Of a stretch of 8,281 nucleotides of DNA, positions 5,859 to 8,281 are shown one piece after another. Below the pieces are notes generated by a model. The model worked only from the letters and a program-made list of their open reading frames with translations. It ran no database searches and had not been told where the DNA came from. A program made the position numbers and the translations under genes. The DNA is from an uncultured Oscillospiraceae bacterium. GTDB lineage: Bacteria > Bacillota > Clostridia > Oscillospirales > Oscillospiraceae. The first letter of the stretch is position 1; each line of letters starts with the position of its first letter. The stretch covers positions 1 through 8,281 of the forward strand of contig CAAFLE010000014.1 in the NCBI GenBank assembly GCA_900763675.1. The letters are read 5' to 3'.

Positions 5859-7808
5859 ATGGAAAAACCGACCTTTTATATCACAACGCCGATCTACTAC
5901 CCCTCCGCCAAGCTCCACATCGGTCACGCCTACTGCACCGTAGCCAGCGACGCCATCGCCCGCTATAAGCGCCTGTGCGGCTATGACGTGATGTTCCTCA
6001 CCGGCACCGACGAACACGGGCAGAAGATCGAGGACAAGGCGAAGGCTGCCGGCGTTACGCCGCAGCAGTTCGTGGACAACATCGTCACCGGGGAAAAGGG
6101 CGTGCTCGATCTCTGGAAGCTGATGAACATCTCGAACGACCGCTTCATCCGCACCACCGACGACTATCATGTGAAGAGCATCCAGCGCATTTTCCGCAAG
6201 ATGTACGACAACGGCGACATCTACAAGGGCAAATACTCCGGTATGTACTGCACGCCGTGCGAGAGCTTCTGGACGGAGAGCCAGCTCGTAAACGGCCGCT
6301 GCCCCGACTGCGGCGGCGAGGTCAAATACGCCGAGGAGGAAGCGTATTTCTTCCGGCTGAGCAAGTACGCCGACCGCGTGCGAAAGCTGCTGCTCAGCGG
6401 CGAATTTCTGGAACCCGCGAGCCGCGTGAACGAAATGGTCCACAACTTTCTCGACTGCGAGGGCGGTCTGCAGGATCTCTGCGTTTCCCGCACGAGCTTC
6501 ACGTGGGGCGTGCCGGTGGACTTTGACCCCGGTCATGTCGTGTACGTATGGATCGACGCGCTTTTCAATTACACGACCGCGCTCGGCTACGAAAACGACA
6601 AGTACCACGATTTCGACAAATACTGGCCCGCCGACGTACACATCGTCGGCAAGGAGATCGTCCGCTTCCACTCCATCATCTGGCCCGCCATGCTCATGAG
6701 CGTGGGTCTGCCGCTGCCGAAGAAGGTCTACGGTCACGGCTGGCTCATCATGGACGGCGGCAAGATGTCCAAGAGCAAGGGAAACGTCGTCGATCCGTAT
6801 ATGCTCGCCGAGCGCTACGGCGTGGACGCGCTGCGCTTCTTCCTGCTGCGCAGCTTCCCGTTCGGCTCGGACGGCAATTTCTCCAACGAGCTTCTCATCT
6901 CCACGATCAACACCGATCTTGCCAACGATCTCGGCAACCTTCTCTCCCGCACGACCGCGATGGCGGGCAAGTACTTCGGCGGCACGCTGCCGGAGACGCA
7001 GGAGGAGGGTCCGGAGGACGCGGAGCTTCTGTTCCTGCTCGGCGAACTTCGCGGCAAGTACGCCGCGCAGATGGAGAAGTTCCAGATGCAGAATGCTCTC
7101 GCGGAGGTGTTCCGCGTGATCGCCCGCGCCAACAAGTACATCGACGAGACCGCCCCGTGGGTGCTTGCAAAGGACGAGACGAAAAAGGCGCGTCTGGCGC
7201 GGGTCCTCTACAATCTGCTCGAAACGCTGCGCGTGTGCGGAACGCTTCTGAAGCCGTTCATGCCGGAGAGCATGGAAAAGCTCGCAGCGCAGATCGGCGC
7301 GGACGCCGACGCCATGAGCTGGGAGGCTGCGGAAAAGTACGGCGTGCTTCCCGCCGCGGTGAGCGTGACGAAGGGCGAAAACCTCTTCCCGCGCATCGAC
7401 ATGGAAAAGGAGCTGGCGGCGCTTGAGGAGCTGAAAAAGCCCAAGACCGATCCCATTGAGCCGTTCAAGCCGAGCGTCGTGTTCGACGATTTTGAAAAGT
7501 GCGACTTCCGCGTCTGCCGCGTGCTGAAGTGCGAAAAGGTGAAAAAGTCCGAGAAGCTGCTGCGCTTTGAGCTGGACGACGGCTCGGGTACGATGCGCCA
7601 GATCCTCTCCGGCATCGCGATGCACTATACCCCCGAGGAGCTTGTCGGCAAGACCGTCGCCGCCATCGTCAACCTGCCGCCGCGCAAGATGATGGGGCTT
7701 GAATCCTGCGGTATGCTGCTCTCCGCCGTGCGCACGGTGAACGGCAAGGAGGAGCTGCATCTCGTCATGCTCGACGACGCCATCCCCACCGGCAGCGTTC
7801 TTTGCTGA
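5859..7808 (+). CDS. metG: methionyl-tRNA synthetase (MetRS)
   Basis: This cytosolic class I aminoacyl-tRNA synthetase charges tRNA-Met with methionine using ATP. The 649-residue protein starts with FYITTPIYYP (6-15) and has the HIGH signature (His20-His23) and TGTDEHGQ (48-55). A zinc knuckle in the connective peptide uses CTPC (131-134) and CPDC (148-151), the single-zinc type. WIDALFNY (231-238) and KMSKSKGN (302-309) complete the ATP site. The anticodon-binding helical domain spans about 355-500. A Trbp111-like OB-fold tRNA-binding domain forms the C-terminus (about 540-649; DFRVCRVLKCEKVKKSEKLL and later MMGLESCGMLLSA), as in dimeric Gram-positive and Thermus-type enzymes. It is the last gene of the plus-strand series, 29 nt after the VanW gene and 22 nt before the terminator hairpin. 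I see no T-box leader before it. All catalytic motifs are intact. Confidence 0.98.
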   Translation: MEKPTFYITTPIYYPSAKLHIGHAYCTVASDAIARYKRLCGYDVMFLTGTDEHGQKIEDKAKAAGVTPQQFVDNIVTGEKGVLDLWKLMNISNDRFIRTTDDYHVKSIQRIFRKMYDNGDIYKGKYSGMYCTPCESFWTESQLVNGRCPDCGGEVKYAEEEAYFFRLSKYADRVRKLLLSGEFLEPASRVNEMVHNFLDCEGGLQDLCVSRTSFTWGVPVDFDPGHVVYVWIDALFNYTTALGYENDKYHDFDKYWPADVHIVGKEIVRFHSIIWPAMLMSVGLPLPKKVYGHGWLIMDGGKMSKSKGNVVDPYMLAERYGVDALRFFLLRSFPFGSDGNFSNELLISTINTDLANDLGNLLSRTTAMAGKYFGGTLPETQEEGPEDAELLFLLGELRGKYAAQMEKFQMQNALAEVFRVIARANKYIDETAPWVLAKDETKKARLARVLYNLLETLRVCGTLLKPFMPESMEKLAAQIGADADAMSWEAAEKYGVLPAAVSVTKGENLFPRIDMEKELAALEELKKPKTDPIEPFKPSVVFDDFEKCDFRVCRVLKCEKVKKSEKLLRFELDDGSGTMRQILSGIAMHYTPEELVGKTVAAIVNLPPRKMMGLESCGMLLSAVRTVNGKEELHLVMLDDAIPTGSVLC

Positions 7809-7830
7809 ACAAGGGAGCCATAAAAAGGAT

Positions 7831-7867
7831 AACCCCGCCGGGTCCGAACGGACCCGGCGGGGTTTTT
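7831..7867. terminator. strong bidirectional intrinsic terminator
   Basis: AACCCCGCCGGGTCC (7831-7845) pairs perfectly with 7850-7864 around a GAAC loop. The hairpin is very GC-rich and is followed by TTTTT (7863-7867), ending transcription after metG. On the minus strand the same hairpin is followed by TTATCC and then TTTTT (rc of 7822-7826), so it can also stop the convergent gene that ends at 7880. Confidence 0.93.
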
Positions 7868-7879
7868 GCTTGGGAAAGT

Positions 7880-8281
7880 TTACTTCATCACCTTGACTGT
7901 GATCTTGACCTGCGTGGGCTTGACGTTCGTTGCGCAGTTCGCCGGCGTTACATCCAGCACCACCGTGTAGCTGCTTCCGGCGCGGAGTCTCGCGCTCTCG
8001 CTCACCGCGAACGTCAGCTTCGCTTCGCCGCCCTCGATCGCCGCTTCAAAGCCTTCCGCGCCGCCGATCGCCGCGAGGAACAGCGCCGGCGTCTTAGCGG
8101 TGTTCAGCTGCACGTCCGCGATCTCTGCCGTCACCGGCGCCGTCACCGTCAGCGTGCTGCCCAGCCGCACCGTCTGCGACTGATACAGCCTTACCGGCGT
8201 CGCCGCCTTGAGCTTGAGCGTACTCTGCGTCACGCGCACCGTCTGCACCGCGCTCAGCACCTCTGCGCCGCTCGCAACGAC
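7880..8281 (-). CDS. C-terminal fragment of a predicted extracellular beta-rich protein (runs off right edge)
   Basis: The reading frame is open at the right edge, so only the last 133 residues are visible, ending in KITVKVMK just before the TAA at 7882-7880. I do not recognise the protein. What shows is an alternation of short Thr/Val-rich strands, for example TVRVTQSTLKLKAA, QTVRLGSTLTVTAPVTAEIA, SARLRAGSSYTVVLDVTP and QVKITVKVMK. There is no catalytic motif, hydrophobic anchor or sorting signal at the C-terminus. The pattern resembles immunoglobulin-like or carbohydrate-associated beta-sandwich repeats at the end of large secreted Firmicutes proteins. A GTG at 8260 could serve as a start, but the frame continues upstream without a stop and no Shine-Dalgarno is obvious, so a longer gene is likely. 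It converges on metG and shares its terminator. Confidence 0.65.
   Translation of the reverse strand, partial: VVASGAEVLSAVQTVRVTQSTLKLKAATPVRLYQSQTVRLGSTLTVTAPVTAEIADVQLNTAKTPALFLAAIGGAEGFEAAIEGGEAKLTFAVSESARLRAGSSYTVVLDVTPANCATNVKPTQVKITVKVMK

Noticed and set aside
2410..7760. Long antisense reading frames opposite hemW, the VanW gene and metG (343, 532 and 663 codons)
   Set aside because: They lie wholly opposite well-recognised genes, have low-complexity His/Arg/Val/Ala-rich translations with no known motifs, and are expected from GC-rich third codon positions on the coding strand.

Overview
The window is a stretch of conserved housekeeping genes from a GC-rich Firmicute. A gut Clostridia/Oscillospiraceae-type bacterium is the best guess. 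This is inferred from the GC-rich third codon positions, the sigma-A-type promoter, strong Shine-Dalgarno sites, a VanW-family membrane protein, and an intergenic palindromic repeat of a kind familiar from that group. I could not run a search, so the taxonomy is an inference.

Layout: (1) Positions 1-129, minus strand, hold the N-terminal end of an IS3-type transposase OrfB that runs off the left edge. There is no room for OrfA between it and the next gene. (2) Positions 194-268 hold a near-consensus promoter (TTGAAT, 17 bp, TATAAT), two inverted repeats and a Shine-Dalgarno site for htpG. (3) Four plus-strand genes follow: htpG (Hsp90 chaperone, 277-2196), a hemW-like radical SAM gene (2356-3603), a membrane-anchored VanW-domain protein (about 3697-5829) and metG (methionyl-tRNA synthetase, 5859-7808). 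(4) A strong hairpin terminator at 7831-7867 closes the series. (5) A convergent minus-strand gene enters from the right edge and stops at 7880. Only its C-terminal 133 residues are visible, and they look like a beta-strand-rich extracellular domain.

Between htpG and hemW lies a repeat-like element of about 125 bp. It folds on paper into a 17-bp outer stem closing three smaller hairpins. The last three genes are closely spaced (93 nt or less, then 29 nt) and have no visible internal terminator, so hemW, vanW and metG are probably co-transcribed. htpG may be joined to them by read-through of the repeat. The genes serve different jobs (protein folding, a heme or radical-SAM function, the cell envelope, translation), so this looks like a housekeeping cluster and not a dedicated pathway.

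I did not find a clearly new multi-gene system. The points most worth checking are the clover-shaped repeat, the symmetric elements in the htpG promoter and 5' leader, and a likely non-canonical ATC start for the VanW gene, supported by a nearly perfect Shine-Dalgarno sequence.
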